This document shows, in pieces, positions 8,041 through 16,474 of a stretch of DNA of 64,000 nt. Every line of letters starts with the position of its first letter. The first letter of the stretch is position 1. Below the pieces are notes generated by a model. It saw only the letters and a program-made list of their open reading frames with translations. It did not search any database and was not told where the DNA came from. A program made the translations under genes and the position numbers. Source of the DNA: JAXLRU01 sp046330935. GTDB lineage: Bacteria; Actinomycetota; Actinomycetes; Actinomycetales; Kineosporiaceae. The DNA is taken from contig JAXLRU010000004.1 of the NCBI GenBank assembly GCA_046330935.1, positions 124,001-188,000 on the forward strand. Reading direction: 5' to 3'.

Positions 8041-8790
8041 ATGCACGTGCCCGACGGCTACATCGACGCACCGGTCAGCCTGGCGGCGGGGGCGATCGCC
8101 CTCACCGGTATCGCGATCAGCCTGCGCGGGGCACGGCGTGAGCTCGACGAGCGCGCCGCCCCCATGGCCGGGCTCGTCGCCGCCTTCATCTTCGCGGTGC
8201 AGATGCTCAACTTCCCCGTCGCGGCCGGCACCAGCGGCCACCTCCTCGGCGGCACCCTGGCGGCGATCCTCGTCGGCCCGTACACGGGCGTGCTCTGCGT
8301 GAGCGTCGTCCTGCTCGTGCAAGGCCTGGTCTTCGCCGACGGCGGCCTCACCGCGCTCGGGGTCAACATCACGAACATGGGGCTTGTCACGGTCGTCGTC
8401 GGGTGGTTCGTCTTCGCGGCGCTGCGCCGGCTGCTGCCGCGCACCCGCGCGGGGGTCGTCCTCGCCTCGGGCCTGGCCGCCTTCGCGTCGGTGCCCGCCG
8501 CGGCCCTGATGTTCACCGCCTTCTACGCCGTGGGCGGCACCAGCGACATCGGCCTTGGCAAGGTGCTCACGGCGATGCTGAGCTACCACGTGCTGATCGG
8601 CATCGGTGAGGCGCTGATCACCGCCGCCACCGTGGCCAGCGTGCTGCAGACCCGGCCCGACCTCGTCCACGGCGCCTCCCACCTGCGCCGCGACCTCGTC
8701 CTCAAGGCCCCCGAGGCCCCGCCCGCCTCGGTCACGGTGCCCTCCGCGCTCGCCCCCGCCGCTCCCGCCGACCCCGAGGTGATCCGGTGA
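8041..8790 (+). CDS. cbiM: ECF-type nickel/cobalt transporter S component CbiM/NikM
   Basis: Substrate-binding integral membrane component of a group I energy-coupling-factor transporter for Ni2+ or Co2+. The 249-aa protein begins MHVPDGYID; the N-terminal Met-His of this family reaches the metal and supports the ATG at 8041, which has GAGGTGA just upstream. Six or seven TMs follow, with the conserved QMLNFPVAAGTSGHLLGG loop and FADGGLTALGVNITNMG. The start overlaps nothing, and the stop overlaps the next gene by 4 bp. Nickel is the more likely metal, because of the Nur-like box upstream, the urease accessory genes nearby and the absence of a visible cobalamin riboswitch. Confidence 0.9.
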   Translation: MHVPDGYIDAPVSLAAGAIALTGIAISLRGARRELDERAAPMAGLVAAFIFAVQMLNFPVAAGTSGHLLGGTLAAILVGPYTGVLCVSVVLLVQGLVFADGGLTALGVNITNMGLVTVVVGWFVFAALRRLLPRTRAGVVLASGLAAFASVPAAALMFTAFYAVGGTSDIGLGKVLTAMLSYHVLIGIGEALITAATVASVLQTRPDLVHGASHLRRDLVLKAPEAPPASVTVPSALAPAAPADPEVIR

Positions 8791-9167
8791 CCCGCACCCG
8801 CGTCTTCTTCGCCTGCGGCCTGCTCCTGGCCCTCTTCCTCGCCGGCGTGGTGAGCAACTGGGCCAGCAGCGACCCCGACGGCCTCGACAAGGTCGGCCGC
8901 GACCTCGGCTTCTCCTCCAGCGCCACCACGCACGCCTCCGACGGCTCGCCCCTGGCCGGCTACAGCACCAAGGGCGTCGAGCACCCGTGGCTGTCGACGG
9001 CGGTCTCCGGCGTCACCGGCGTGGCGATCACCCTGGCCATCGGGGGCGGGCTGTTCCTGGTGCTGCGCCGCCGGGGCGCCCGGCCCGGCGAGCACCCGGC
9101 CGAGCGGGGCACCCCCGGCAGGGGCGGCTCCGAGGCCGTGTCGGCGGCCCCCGGCGGCGACGCCTGA
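8787..9167 (+). CDS. CbiN/NikN-like PDGLE-domain protein
   Basis: Small auxiliary membrane subunit of the Ni/Co ECF transporter; 126 aa, GTG start overlapping the cbiM stop. It has an N-terminal TM (VFFACGLLLALFLAGVV), the hallmark DPDGLDKVG motif just outside the membrane, a loop with Gly/Tyr and a second TM (SGVTGVAITLAIGGGLFLVL) ending in RRR. This two-TM PDGLE form replaces or accompanies CbiN in many such operons. The last base of its stop codon is the first base of the cbiQ ATG. Confidence 0.85.
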   Translation: MTRTRVFFACGLLLALFLAGVVSNWASSDPDGLDKVGRDLGFSSSATTHASDGSPLAGYSTKGVEHPWLSTAVSGVTGVAITLAIGGGLFLVLRRRGARPGEHPAERGTPGRGGSEAVSAAPGGDA

Positions 9168-9931
9168 TGGGCGCGGGCCACGCGCACCTGCTGCACCGTC
9201 CGGGCGACTCCCTCGTCCACCGCCTGCCGCCCCAGTGCAAGCTGCTCGCCGCCGTCGCGTTCGTGCTGGTCGTGGTGAGCACTCCCCGCGAGCAGGTCTG
9301 GGCCTTCGTCCTCTACGCGGCCCTGCTGGCCGGCGTGGCCGCACTGGCGCGGATCGGGCCGGGGCTGATCGCCCGCCGCATGCTCGTCGAGGTGCCGTTC
9401 GTGCTCTTCGCGGTGCTGCTGCCGTTCCTGTCCTCGGGCGAGCGGGTCAGCGTCTTCGGGCTCTCGCTCAGCGTCTCGGGCCTGTGGGCGGCCTGGAACG
9501 TCCTCGTGAAGTCCAGCCTCGGCGTCGTCGCCTCGGTCCTGCTGGCCGCGACGACCGACCTGCGCGAGCTGCTGCTCGGCCTCGAGCGGCTGCGCATGCC
9601 CACGCTGCTCGTGCAGATCATGACGTTCATGCTCCGCTACACCGACGTGATCGCCGACGAGATGGGCCGCATGCGCGTCGCCCGCGAGTCACGCGGATTC
9701 GTGGCCCGCGACGTGCGGCAGCTGCCCGTCGTCGCGCGCTCCGCGGGGGCCCTGTTCATCCGCTCCTACGAGCGGGGCGAGCGCGTCCACCTGGCCATGC
9801 TGTCCCGCGGCTACACCGGCTCGATGCCCCAGCTCGCCGACGTGTCGGCCGGCACCCGGCAGTGGGCCCGCGCCTTCGCCCTGCCCCTGGCCGCCCTCAC
9901 GGTGTGCGCCGTGTCCTGGATCCTGAGGTGA
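9167..9931 (+). CDS. cbiQ: Nickel/cobalt ECF transporter T component CbiQ
   Basis: Transmembrane coupling subunit that links the ATPase to CbiM. 254 aa from the ATG at 9167, which overlaps the previous stop by one base. It opens with HLLHRPGDSLVHRLPPQCKLLA as in CbiQ proteins and has four to six TMs. It carries the two coupling-helix motifs with the Ala-Arg-Gly/Ser type signature (MRVARESRGF and LAMLSRGYTG) that dock on the ATPase. The next gene, cbiO, starts 7 bp downstream. Confidence 0.9.
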   Translation: MGAGHAHLLHRPGDSLVHRLPPQCKLLAAVAFVLVVVSTPREQVWAFVLYAALLAGVAALARIGPGLIARRMLVEVPFVLFAVLLPFLSSGERVSVFGLSLSVSGLWAAWNVLVKSSLGVVASVLLAATTDLRELLLGLERLRMPTLLVQIMTFMLRYTDVIADEMGRMRVARESRGFVARDVRQLPVVARSAGALFIRSYERGERVHLAMLSRGYTGSMPQLADVSAGTRQWARAFALPLAALTVCAVSWILR

Positions 9932-9938
9932 CCCGCAG

Positions 9939-10757
9939 ATGACCTCCACCCCCGCGCTGCCCCTGGCCGAGGACGTGACGATCGGCGCGCCCGCGTCGGC
10001 CGCGCCCGCCTCGCCGGCCTCGCTCGACGTCCGCGACCTCGCCTTCGCCTACCCCGACGGGCACCAGGCGCTGTTCGGCGTCAACCTGCGCATCGAGCGC
10101 GGCGAGCGGGTGGCGCTGCTCGGCCCCAACGGCGCCGGCAAGACGACGCTGGTGCTCCACCTCAACGGCATCCACCTGGGCGGGCACGGCAGCGTCCACG
10201 TCGGCGGCCTGCCCGTGACCAAGGACCACCTCCCCGAGATCCGGCGGCGCGTGGGAATCGTCTTCCAGGACCCCGACGACCAGCTCTTCATGCCGACCGT
10301 GCGTGACGACGTCGCGTTCGGCCCGGCCAACCTGGGGCTGCGCGGCGCCGAGCTCGACGCGCGGGTCGAGAAGGCCCTGGCGCTGGTGCGGCTCGGCGAT
10401 CTCGCCGACCGCCCGCCGTACCACCTGTCGTTCGGACAGCGCCGCCGAGCCGCCGTGGCCACCGTGCTCGCGATGGAGCCCGAGATCCTCGTGCTCGACG
10501 AGCCGAGCTCCAACCTCGACCCGGCCAGCCGGCGCGAACTCGCCGAGATCCTCGCCGGGCTCGACGTCACGGTGCTGATGGTGACCCACGACCTGCCCTA
10601 CGCCCTGGAGCTGTGCCCGCGCTCGGTGATCCTCTCGGGCGGGGTGATCGCCGCCGACGACGCGACGGCGCGCATCCTCGGCGACGACGAGCTGCTCACC
10701 GCGCACCGGCTGGAGCTGCCGTTCGGGTTCGACCGCCGGCTCGTCGAAGGCGTCTGA
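9939..10757 (+). CDS. cbiO: Nickel/cobalt ECF transporter ATPase CbiO
   Basis: Energising ATPase of the metal uptake complex; 272 aa. An Ala/Pro-rich leader of about 28 residues precedes the ABC core, which has Walker A (GPNGAGKTTLVLHLNG), Q-loop (FQDPDDQLFMPTV), signature (LSFGQRRRAAVA), Walker B (ILVLDEPSSNLD) and H-loop (VTHDLPYALELC). The signature lacks the second Gly of LSGGQ (LSFGQ), a variant common in CbiO-type ECF ATPases. Last gene of the cbiM-N-Q-O operon. Confidence 0.92.
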   Translation: MTSTPALPLAEDVTIGAPASAAPASPASLDVRDLAFAYPDGHQALFGVNLRIERGERVALLGPNGAGKTTLVLHLNGIHLGGHGSVHVGGLPVTKDHLPEIRRRVGIVFQDPDDQLFMPTVRDDVAFGPANLGLRGAELDARVEKALALVRLGDLADRPPYHLSFGQRRRAAVATVLAMEPEILVLDEPSSNLDPASRRELAEILAGLDVTVLMVTHDLPYALELCPRSVILSGGVIAADDATARILGDDELLTAHRLELPFGFDRRLVEGV

Positions 10758-10772
10758 ACTTCGGGCCGACGC

Positions 10773-11627
10773 TCAGGGGCCGACGCTCACCGACGGCTGC
10801 GGCTCCTCGGGGAGCGTGAGCTGGGCCGCGGGGGCGTGCCTCACGTCCACGGACGGGGCGACGGCCTCCGACCACGCCAGGCAGGCGCGCGCCGCCACGT
10901 CGAAGAGCCGGTGCCGCACGGCGGTCGCCGTGGTCCAGTCGCGCTCGTCCCACTCGGCCCCGGCCAGGCAGTCCCCGGCGTAGAGCAGGTGCGCCATACG
11001 GACCTGCCGGAACCTCGCCACGGCCAGCAACGCCGCGGCCTCCATCTCGACCGCCTCGCAGCCCTCCGCCACCCGCCGGTCCACGCGGGAGCGGGTCTCG
11101 CGGTAGGGGGCGTCGGTGGTCCAGGTGAGCACGCTGCGCGAGGGCACCCCCTCGTCGGCGAGGACGCTCTCCAGCACCGCGATGCCCTCGGGGTCGGCCT
11201 CGATCACCCGTGAGGGCGGCAGGTAGTGCAAGGACGTCCCCTCGTCGCGCAGGGCCGCCCGCACCACGAGGGCGTGGCCGAGGGCGAGGTCGGGGACCAG
11301 CGCTCCCGCCCCGCCGACCGCGACGAACGTGCGGCCACCGCTGGCGATGAGCTCCTCCAGCAGCCCCGCGGCCACGGGGGCGCCGACGCCCAACTGCAGG
11401 ACGCCGAGCCGCCGCCCCTCCACCGGCACCTCGTAGAGGGCGTGCTCGCCGTGCTCCCAGCGCAGCCCGAGCCGGCGCACGGCGTCGGGACGGGCGGAGA
11501 CGGTGGAGACGACGTCGCCGAAGAAGCACAGGACGACGGCCTCGGGCATGTCGACGGGGGCGATCTCCCGCGACGGTTCGATCACACCGCGCTCGTGGCG
11601 GTCGTCCTCCAGCAGCGGCAGCTCCAT
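10773..11627 (-). CDS. Nucleoside phosphorylase (purine/uridine phosphorylase family)
   Basis: Cytoplasmic phosphorolysis of a nucleoside for salvage, or a related nucleosidase. 284 aa from the ATG at 11627; a longer upstream reading is antisense to the next gene and rejected. PNP/UDP-family marks are GVGAPVAAGLLEELIASGG, the glycine-rich phosphate/base site VGGAGALVPDL, and CEAVEMEAAALLAVA, where VEMEAAAL holds the ribose-binding Met-Glu. An N-terminal extension of about 30 residues precedes the domain. Substrate (purine, uridine or other) cannot be told by eye. It converges on cbiO with a 15-bp gap. Confidence 0.85.
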   Translation of the reverse strand: MELPLLEDDRHERGVIEPSREIAPVDMPEAVVLCFFGDVVSTVSARPDAVRRLGLRWEHGEHALYEVPVEGRRLGVLQLGVGAPVAAGLLEELIASGGRTFVAVGGAGALVPDLALGHALVVRAALRDEGTSLHYLPPSRVIEADPEGIAVLESVLADEGVPSRSVLTWTTDAPYRETRSRVDRRVAEGCEAVEMEAAALLAVARFRQVRMAHLLYAGDCLAGAEWDERDWTTATAVRHRLFDVAARACLAWSEAVAPSVDVRHAPAAQLTLPEEPQPSVSVGP

Positions 11628-11701
11628 GCCTCGATCATCGCCGCAGCCGGGCCCGGAAATCCAGACATCCCACCCGAATCGCGTGTCCGGTGCGGGGGCG
11701 C

Positions 11702-13633
11702 TCAGCCGTCGCGGCGCCCGAACAGGGCCCGGCCCACGAACACGATCAGGGCGATGACGATGATCCCCGCCGCGACGTCGACGCCCCGGCTGCGGCGCGG
11801 CTCCTGCGCCGAACCGCCGCCGGTGGCCGAGCCCTGCCCCGGCACGTCGGCGCCCGTGCCCGCCTTGGGCGGGGTGCCGTCGGCGGCGGGCGCGGACGAC
11901 CCGGGGGCCAGGGGCACCCGCACGCTGGGCGCGGCGAGGGCCACGACGTAGCGGCGGGCGTCGTCGGGGACGGCGTAGCCGCGGTCGGTGGTGGCCACGC
12001 GCACCTGCAGCTGCGACCCCTCGGGCAGGTCGGCCGCGAAGGCCGGCAGGGCGACGTCCACGTCCTGCGCCTTGCCGGGGGTGAGGGGCACGCGCACGGG
12101 TGCGACGAGGTCGCGCGGGATGACGGTGCGCCCGGAGGGCAGGCGCACCAGCGCCGAGGCGAACAGGACGGCGTCGCGGGCCGTCGACGTCACGCGCAGG
12201 CGCACCCGGGGCGTCCCGAGCACGCGCAGCGGCTGCGTCAGGGGGGCGCTGGAGAACACGGCCACCTGGCCGTCGGGGTCGCGGCGGCCGAGCGCCTGGG
12301 CGAGCGCACCGAGGCCGGGCACGACGGTGACGGCGGACGGCGACCCGTGCTGCGGGGAGGAGACGTCCACCTCGCCGCCGCCGAGGGCCAGGTCGTGGAC
12401 CGGCGCGGCGGAGACCCCGGCCACCCCGGGGTACCCGGGATAGGTCCAGGCGCGGGTCCCGGAGCCGCCGTCGAGGGCGGTAGCGGTGACGTGGAAGCCG
12501 CGCTGGTCGGCCGCGGGGGCCTCGCCGCGCTTGAGCGGCCCGTCCATCCAGGCGGCGATGCGCTCCAGCACGCGGCGCTCCTCGGCCGCGCCGCCGGCAC
12601 CGTTGCCGATGCCCACGTCGTGCCCGGCGCCGAACCAGTCGACGGCCACGGGGGTGCCCGTCGCGCCGATCGCGCGAGCGGTCGCGTCGGCCTCGGACAG
12701 GTCGAACAGGGAGTCCCGCTGGCCCTGCACGAGCAGGGTGGGGGCGGTGATCCGCGCGGCGACCGAGGCGGGCGAGGACCGGCGCAGGATCTGGGCCAGC
12801 TCGGGCGAGGTCACGCCCTCGGACAGCAGCTGGGAGTAGCCGCGGCAGACGTCGGCGGCGAACCGGCCGCACTCGCGCACCCGCAGGCCGACCGACGACA
12901 GCATGTCGTCGCCGAGGGTGACGTCGCCGCCCGCCCCGGCGAAGAACACCTGCGTCCAGCCGGTCTTGAGCAGCCCAGGGCCGGTGGCCTGCGCGGCGGC
13001 GGCGGGCGTGGTCACCGACGCGGGGGCGGCGGTCACCGAGGGGATCAGGCCGCGTTCGAGGTCGTTCCAGGTGATCACGGCGGCGACGGCGTCGATCCGC
13101 CGGTCGGTGCCCGCCAGCAGCAGGGACAGGCCGCCGCCGTAGGACTCCCCCGTCACGCCGACGAACGGGTCCCCGGTGGAGGACTTGCGGATCTCCGGGC
13201 GGCGCGCGGCCGCGTCGAGCACGCGGGCGGCGTCGGCCACCTCGAAGTCGGGCGAGTCCAGGTGGATCTTGCCGCCCGACCCGCCGAACCCTCGCGCCGT
13301 CCAGGTCGCGACGGCGTACCCGCGGCCGGCGAGGTCCTGGGCCTGGGTGGTCAGGGCCTCCTGGGTCCCGCCGAAGCCGTGCGCGAGCAGGATCAGGGGG
13401 ACCGGCCTCGACGGCGAGGCGCCCACCGGCAGGTAGAGGCGGGCGAGGATCGGCACCCGCTTGTCGGAGCCGGGCTCGCGGACGCCGTCGACGTCCAGCG
13501 TCCGCTGGGCGACGCCCGTCGCGGCCCCGGCCACCGGCGCAGGCCCGAGCACGCCCGCGGTGAGCGCGGCCAGGCCGGCGGCGGACAGCGCCGCGAGGAC
13601 GGCGGTGCGGGGTCGTCGGGAGCGGCGCGGCAT
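11702..13633 (-). CDS. Secreted, membrane-anchored alpha/beta hydrolase (CocE/X-Pro dipeptidyl-peptidase type)
   Basis: 643 aa. ATG 13633 gives a signal peptide (MPRRSRRPR, then a hydrophobic Ala/Leu stretch to about residue 40). A catalytic alpha/beta-hydrolase core follows, with the oxyanion segment LLAHGFGGTQ, nucleophile elbow GESYGGG near residue 162, acid in LLVQGQRDSLFD and catalytic His in GAGHDVG. The second half is beta-rich like the X-Pro dipeptidyl-peptidase C-terminal domain (LRVLGTPRVRLRVTS). The C-terminus has one TM (AAGIIVIALIVFVGRALF) plus a basic tail, so the enzyme is tethered outside the cell. Likely a peptidase or acyl-ester hydrolase; substrate unknown. Confidence 0.85.
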   Translation of the reverse strand: MPRRSRRPRTAVLAALSAAGLAALTAGVLGPAPVAGAATGVAQRTLDVDGVREPGSDKRVPILARLYLPVGASPSRPVPLILLAHGFGGTQEALTTQAQDLAGRGYAVATWTARGFGGSGGKIHLDSPDFEVADAARVLDAAARRPEIRKSSTGDPFVGVTGESYGGGLSLLLAGTDRRIDAVAAVITWNDLERGLIPSVTAAPASVTTPAAAAQATGPGLLKTGWTQVFFAGAGGDVTLGDDMLSSVGLRVRECGRFAADVCRGYSQLLSEGVTSPELAQILRRSSPASVAARITAPTLLVQGQRDSLFDLSEADATARAIGATGTPVAVDWFGAGHDVGIGNGAGGAAEERRVLERIAAWMDGPLKRGEAPAADQRGFHVTATALDGGSGTRAWTYPGYPGVAGVSAAPVHDLALGGGEVDVSSPQHGSPSAVTVVPGLGALAQALGRRDPDGQVAVFSSAPLTQPLRVLGTPRVRLRVTSTARDAVLFASALVRLPSGRTVIPRDLVAPVRVPLTPGKAQDVDVALPAFAADLPEGSQLQVRVATTDRGYAVPDDARRYVVALAAPSVRVPLAPGSSAPAADGTPPKAGTGADVPGQGSATGGGSAQEPRRSRGVDVAAGIIVIALIVFVGRALFGRRDG

Positions 13634-13749
13634 GCCCCTACCCTGCGCCACCCCCGCACCGAAGGCGAGAGCGGGGTACCCGTGGCGGCGTCCCCGTCCT
13701 ACACTTCTCACATGACGGGACGGGCATCTCATCATTCGAACGAACGGCC

Positions 13750-14682
13750 GTGAGGGGGTTCGCGGAGGCCGTCCGCCTGGCCTCGCCCCTGTTCGTCCTC
13801 GCCGCGCTCGGCTACGCCCTCGGCCGCCGTCCCCGCTGGAGCGCGGCCGCCGACCCGCTCACCACGTTCGTCTTCCGGGTCGCGCTGCCCGCCTCGCTGT
13901 TCCGCCTGCTGTCCGCCCCCGCGGCGGCCGCCGGCGTCGACGCCCGGCTGCTGATCGCCTTCTTCGGCGGCTGCGGCGTCGTCTTCGTGGTCGGGCGCCT
14001 GATCGGCCGGTTCGTCCTGCGCCTCGACGGCGTCGAGCAGTCGGTCCTCGCCCTCGGCGGCGTCTTCTCCAACAACCTCCTGCTCGGGCTCCCGCTGGCC
14101 GCCACCCTGCTCGGCCACGCCGCCGTCCCGGCCGTCGCGCTCGTGCTGGTGTTCAACAGCCTCACGCTGTGGACGCTCGCCACCGCTTCCGTCGAGTGGG
14201 CGCGGCAGGGCAGCGTCAGCGCGCGCGGGGTCGCCGACACGGTGCGGGCCGTGCTCACGACGCCGGTCGTCGTCGGCATCCTCGCGGGCGGGGCGCTCGG
14301 CTTGACCGGGCGGACCCTGCCGCAGGTCGTCGACGCCCCGCTCGGACTGCTCGCCGGCACCGCGGCCCCGCTCGCGCTCGTGGCCCTCGGCATGGGCCTG
14401 GCCCGGTACGACGTCCGCGAGGGGTGGGCGGCCACCGTCGCCATCTGCGGGCTCAAGCTGCTCGTGCAGCCCGCGGTGGTGTGGGCGCTGGCCGTGGCCA
14501 TCGGGCTGCCCGCTCTGGAGACCCGCGCCGTCGTCCTGCTCGCGTCGCTGGCCGTCGGCGCCAACGTCTACGTGATGGCGCAAGAGTTCCGGGCGCTGCG
14601 CGGCCCCGTCGCGGCGAGTCTCGTGCTCAGCACCGCGCTCGCCGCGCTCACCACGCCCGCCTGGCTCGCGTTCGTCGGGTGA
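13750..14682 (+). CDS. AEC (auxin efflux carrier) family transporter
   Basis: 310 aa, GTG start, about 10 hydrophobic segments in two sets. Family-like features are the N-terminal PLFVLAALGYALGRR, the middle SNNLLLGLPLAATLLG and the C-terminal LKLLVQPAVVWALA with ASLAVGANVYVMAQEF. Bacterial AEC proteins move organic acids such as malate, or other small anions. Divergent from the hydrolase at 11702-13633, sharing a 116-bp intergenic region. Substrate not deducible. Confidence 0.85.
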   Translation: MRGFAEAVRLASPLFVLAALGYALGRRPRWSAAADPLTTFVFRVALPASLFRLLSAPAAAAGVDARLLIAFFGGCGVVFVVGRLIGRFVLRLDGVEQSVLALGGVFSNNLLLGLPLAATLLGHAAVPAVALVLVFNSLTLWTLATASVEWARQGSVSARGVADTVRAVLTTPVVVGILAGGALGLTGRTLPQVVDAPLGLLAGTAAPLALVALGMGLARYDVREGWAATVAICGLKLLVQPAVVWALAVAIGLPALETRAVVLLASLAVGANVYVMAQEFRALRGPVAASLVLSTALAALTTPAWLAFVG

Positions 14683-14711
14683 TCCCTCCCGCTCCGCCTT
14701 GACGACATCGT

Positions 14712-14725
14712 TGTTATCGTTCACA
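14712..14725. promoter_or_regulatory. LacI-family operator candidate upstream of the sigma/AbfB gene
   Basis: TGTTATCGTTCACA has a central CG and five of seven pairs symmetric, as usual for LacI-family sugar repressor sites. It overlaps a direct repeat ATCGTT-GTT-ATCGTT (14707-14721) and lies 45-58 bp before the ATG at 14770. Confidence 0.45.
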
Positions 14726-14769
14726 GTCGGCCGGGCCCCTCCATGCCGCCACCGGGACTCAGGACCGCC

Positions 14770-16347
14770 ATGTCGACGACCCGCACCGACGACGCGACGC
14801 TCGTCGCGGCCGCCCGAGCAGGCGACCCGCGTGCGCGCGAGGAGCTCGTCCAGGCCAGCCTGCCGCTGGTGTACACCCTGGTCAGACGCGCCCTGCCCGA
14901 CCCGGACGACGCCGACGACGTGGCGCAGGACGTCCTGCTCGCCGCCCTGCGCGACCTCCCCCAGCTGCAGGACCCGGCGCGCTTCCGCGCCTGGCTCACC
15001 GTCATCGCCGTCCGGCGCATTTCCGCCCACCGCGAGCGCGGGGAGCGGCGCGAGATCGTCGTGGACCTGCGCGAGTTCGACGACGTCCCCGACGAGGCCC
15101 CCGCCCCCGACGACCGTGCCGCCGCCCGGGCCGACCTGTCCGTGCAGCGCCGCCGCGTCGCCGCCGCCGCCCGCTGGCTGGACCCCGACGACCGCGTCCT
15201 GCTGTCGCTGTGGTGGCTGGAGACCGCCGACCGCCTGACCCGCGCCGAGCTCGCCACCGCCGTCGGCGTGAGCCAGCCGCACGCCGCCGTCCGGGTACAG
15301 CGGATGCGCGGCCAGCTCGACGTCGCCCGCGGAGTCGTCGCCGCCCTCGAGGCCAGCCCTCGCTGCCGCGGCCTGTCCGAGGCGGCCGCGCGCTGGGACG
15401 GCGTCCCCTCGCCGCTGTGGCGCAAGCGGCTCGCGCGGCACGTGCGCAGCTGCGCGACCTGCCGCCGCGCCGCCGGCGACCTCGTGGCCGCCGAGTGGCT
15501 GCTGGCGGGCGTCGGCCTGCTGCCGGTGCCGTTCGTGCTCGGCGCGGCCGTGCTGGCCAAGGCGAGCGCCGCCGCGCCCGTCGGGGTCACCCTCGCCGCG
15601 CACTCCGTGGCGGCAACCAGCGCGCCCGTCGCCGCCGACCCCACCCTCGTGTGGCGGGCCGTGCGCACCCTCACCGGCCACCCCGTCGCCGCCGCCACCG
15701 TGGGGACCATGCTCACCGGCGTCGCCGTCACGACGGCCGTCTACTCGACCGATCTGCCGATCGACCAGGGGCCGCCCGCCCACGTCGTCGTCAGCACCGC
15801 CCCCACCCCCACGATCACCGTGACGCGCACCCCGCGCGCCGTCCAGGTCACCCAGGGCGGCCCGGAGTCGGCGACGGCGCCGACCGCCGACGCGCCGTCC
15901 GAGGCCGCGACGCAGCGCCGGGTCTCGCTGCAGGCCGGTGCCTACCAGGGCCGGTACGTGATGGTCGGGCGCGGCGAGACCGACGCGAAGGTGGCCTTCC
16001 CCGACCTGCGCGACCCCCGCAGCCGCGCCCGCGCGACGTTCGAGGTCGTGCCGGGGCTCGCCGACCGGCGCTGCCTGTCCTTCCGGCTGCCCGACGGCCG
16101 CTACCTGCGCCACCGGCAGTGGCACCTCGTCGCCTGGGGCGAGGAGCAGAACCCCCTGTACCGGGCCGACGCCACGTTCTGCCCCCGCCCGGGCCCGACG
16201 AGCGGGACCGTGCAGCTGCGCTCGTACAACTACCCCGACCGCGCGATCCGCCACCGCGAGTGGAAGCTGTGGGTCGAGCCCGTCGAGCAGACGCCGCTCT
16301 ACGCCGCCGACAGCTCCTGGCGGGTCGAGGAGCCGCTGCAGCGCTGA
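14770..16347 (+). CDS. ECF sigma factor fused to zinc-finger, TM and AbfB carbohydrate-binding domain
   Basis: 525 aa from ATG 14770 (CAGGA upstream; an in-frame ATG at 14743 is possible). Region 2 is at about 10-85 (DDADDVAQDVLLAALRDLP) and region 4 at about 150-190 (TRAELATAVGVSQPHAAVRV). A HVRSCATC zinc-binding anti-sigma-like motif sits near residue 222. Hydrophobic segments lie at about 243-268 and 305-325. A Thr/Pro/Ala linker follows, then an AbfB (CBM42-like) beta-trefoil at about 390-520 with SYNYPDRAIRHREWKLW. The design suggests a sigma factor held at the membrane and released when its outer domain binds arabinose side chains. The next gene is a secreted GH44 enzyme, a plausible target. 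Confidence 0.85.
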   Translation: MSTTRTDDATLVAAARAGDPRAREELVQASLPLVYTLVRRALPDPDDADDVAQDVLLAALRDLPQLQDPARFRAWLTVIAVRRISAHRERGERREIVVDLREFDDVPDEAPAPDDRAAARADLSVQRRRVAAAARWLDPDDRVLLSLWWLETADRLTRAELATAVGVSQPHAAVRVQRMRGQLDVARGVVAALEASPRCRGLSEAAARWDGVPSPLWRKRLARHVRSCATCRRAAGDLVAAEWLLAGVGLLPVPFVLGAAVLAKASAAAPVGVTLAAHSVAATSAPVAADPTLVWRAVRTLTGHPVAAATVGTMLTGVAVTTAVYSTDLPIDQGPPAHVVVSTAPTPTITVTRTPRAVQVTQGGPESATAPTADAPSEAATQRRVSLQAGAYQGRYVMVGRGETDAKVAFPDLRDPRSRARATFEVVPGLADRRCLSFRLPDGRYLRHRQWHLVAWGEEQNPLYRADATFCPRPGPTSGTVQLRSYNYPDRAIRHREWKLWVEPVEQTPLYAADSSWRVEEPLQR

Positions 16348-16474
16348 GGCTGCCGCCTGCGACGGGCGCGGCCCGGTGTTTCGCGGGGCCCGGTCGGCGC
16401 GCCGTCGCCGTCGTCGTCTTGTGTCCGGCGGGTGGCGCCGCGTAACTTCCGGGCGGCCGACGAAGGAGTCCCGC

